A program made the position numbers and the translations under genes. Below are positions 4,599-5,881 of a stretch of 5,881 bases of DNA, piece by piece. Each line of letters opens with the position of its first letter. Within the stretch, counting starts at the first letter, position 1. Origin of the DNA: Bacteroidales bacterium UBA1216 (GTDB lineage: Bacteria > Bacteroidota > Bacteroidia > Bacteroidales > Paludibacteraceae); the NCBI GenBank assembly GCA_002309255.1, contig DBXI01000011.1, positions 1-5,881 of the forward strand, written 5' to 3'. The notes under the pieces were generated by a model, which was given only the letters and a program-made list of their open reading frames with translations, searched no databases and was not told where the DNA came from.

Positions 4599-5881
4599 AT
4601 GAACACAACTGAACTAATGAACAAAGCTGCCAACAACATCCGCATCCTTGCGGCGGCAGCAGTCGAGAAAGCCAAGAGCGGTCACCCGGGCGGTGCCATG
4701 GGTGGCGCTGATTTCATCAACGTACTCTTCTCTGAATTCCTCGAGTACGATCCCGAGAATCCAGCATGGGAGGCGCGCGACCGCTTCTTCCTTGATCCGG
4801 GGCACATGGCTCCGATGCTCTACGCACAGCTCTGCCTGGCCGGCAAGTTCTCAATCGAAGACCTGCAGAACCTCCGTCAGTGGGGCAGCGTGACGCCCGG
4901 TCACCCCGAGCGTGACATCGAGCGCGGCATCGAGAATACCTCCGGTCCTCTCGGACAGGGTCACACGTTTGCTGTAGGTGCTGCTATCGCGGCTAAGTTC
5001 TTCAACGCCCGCTTTGGCGAGATCCACAACCCGACCATCTACGCCTTCATCTCCGATGGCGGCGTGCAGGAGGAGATCTCGCAGGGTGCAGGCCGTATGG
5101 CAGGCACGCTCGGCTTGGATAATCTGATCATGTTCTACGACTCCAACGAGGTGCAGCTCTCTACCATGTGCCGCGAAGTGACCACCGAGGACGTGGCTGC
5201 CAAGTACAAGGCTTGGGGCTGGTTTGTGCAGGAGATCGTCGGCAATGATCCCGACGCCATCCGCGAAGCCCTGAAGAAAGCCAAAGCCGAGAAGGAGCGT
5301 CCGTCGCTCATCATCGGTCACACTATCATGGGTAAGGGCTGCGTGACAGCCGAAGGCGAGAACTTTGAGAGCAAGTGCTCTACTCACGGCAACCCGCTCA
5401 GCAAATCCGGCGCTTCGTTCGAGAAGACCATCGAGAACCTCGGCGGCAACCCCGCTGCTCCGTTCGCTATCTTCCCCGAGGTACAGAAGCTCTATGAGGC
5501 ACGCGCTGCCGAGCTCCGCGAACTGGCTAACAAACGTTACGCCGCTTACTTCGAGTGGAAGCAGAAGAACCCCGTTTCGGCGAACGAGTACGAAGCCTTC
5601 ATGTCCGGCGAAGTGCCTAACATCGACTGGAGTCTCGTTCAGCAGAAAGCCGGTGACTCTACCCGTGGTGCAAGTGCTACCGTACTGAGTTTCTTGGCAG
5701 AGAACGTAGGTAATATGATTGTAAGTTCGGCAGACCTGTCGAACTCCGACAAGACAGACGGATTCCTGAAAAAGACTCACGCGTTCAAGCGCGGCGACTT
5801 CAGCGGACAATTCTTACAAGCCGGTGTGAGCGAGTTAACGATGGCCTGCGTATGTATCGGTATGGCGCTTCACGGCGGTAT
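4599..5881 (+). CDS. tkt: Transketolase, N-terminal 427 residues (cut by window edge)
   Basis: Transketolase transfers two-carbon units between sugar phosphates in the non-oxidative pentose phosphate pathway, using thiamine diphosphate and a divalent metal in the cytoplasm. The frame is open from the ATG at 4599 to the window end, about two thirds of the usual 650-680 residues. Landmarks sit almost exactly where yeast transketolase has them: His29 in SGHPGG, His69 in DPGH, His102 in TPGHPE, GPLGQG at 116-121, the metal-binding Asp153 and Asn183, and His263. The catalytic glutamate is Glu412 in GVSELTM, where most enzymes have GIREH. The cofactor motif starts SDG (152-154) rather than GDG. I associate these variants with a Bacteroidetes subtype, so the protein is probably active. 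The missing part is the end of the pyrimidine-binding domain and the C-terminal domain. It lies 78 nt after the beta-barrel gene, preceded by the 8-mer array and an A-rich leader. Confidence 0.95.
   Translation, partial: MNTTELMNKAANNIRILAAAAVEKAKSGHPGGAMGGADFINVLFSEFLEYDPENPAWEARDRFFLDPGHMAPMLYAQLCLAGKFSIEDLQNLRQWGSVTPGHPERDIERGIENTSGPLGQGHTFAVGAAIAAKFFNARFGEIHNPTIYAFISDGGVQEEISQGAGRMAGTLGLDNLIMFYDSNEVQLSTMCREVTTEDVAAKYKAWGWFVQEIVGNDPDAIREALKKAKAEKERPSLIIGHTIMGKGCVTAEGENFESKCSTHGNPLSKSGASFEKTIENLGGNPAAPFAIFPEVQKLYEARAAELRELANKRYAAYFEWKQKNPVSANEYEAFMSGEVPNIDWSLVQQKAGDSTRGASATVLSFLAENVGNMIVSSADLSNSDKTDGFLKKTHAFKRGDFSGQFLQAGVSELTMACVCIGMALHGG

Noticed and set aside
4851..5810. Open frame (319 codons) on the minus strand inside transketolase
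   Set aside because: It is antisense to a transketolase with all catalytic landmarks in place and has no recognisable motif.

Overview
The window looks like a chromosomal segment of a member of the Bacteroidales. The evidence is a Bacteroidetes-type promoter (TTTG, 20 nt, TAACTTTG), the absence of clear Shine-Dalgarno sequences, signal peptides ending just before Gln, two conserved-hypothetical proteins that resemble Bacteroidetes-restricted families, and a transketolase of the 'SDGG...YDSNE' type I associate with this phylum. Coding DNA is moderately GC-rich, while the leader and the promoter are AT-rich. I do not assign a genus.

Layout. Positions 1-259 contain no gene I can support, but they hold two terminator-like hairpins (40-72 and 221-250). 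A promoter follows at 260-291, with a leader of about 108 nt. Four genes then lie on the + strand with short gaps of 75, 51 and 78 nt: a secreted two-lobed M16 zinc protease of 937 aa (407-3220); a small single-pass membrane protein of 170 aa (3296-3808, DUF7935-like); a secreted, probably outer-membrane beta-barrel protein of 219 aa (3860-4519, DUF6048-like); and the N-terminal 427 residues of a transketolase that runs off the right edge (4599-5881). The first three plausibly form one envelope-related transcription unit, since no terminator or new promoter is visible between them. Transketolase is a housekeeping enzyme of the pentose phosphate pathway and may be read through from upstream or have its own unrecognised promoter.

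The most unusual aspect is the DNA between and around the genes. Every gene start or junction carries a different short repeat: alternating 7-mers up to the M16 start codon (365-405), a 12-bp core at 23-bp spacing in both gaps around the small membrane protein (3222-3290 and 3801-3858), five copies of a 7-mer inside the signal-peptide codons of the beta-barrel gene (3901-3935), and a degenerate 8-mer array ahead of transketolase (4541-4572). The coding 7-mer array is the best candidate for something functional. Changing its copy number by one would shift the frame and end the protein early in either alternative frame, as in a phase-variable switch. I see no CRISPR array, transposase, tRNA or rRNA.
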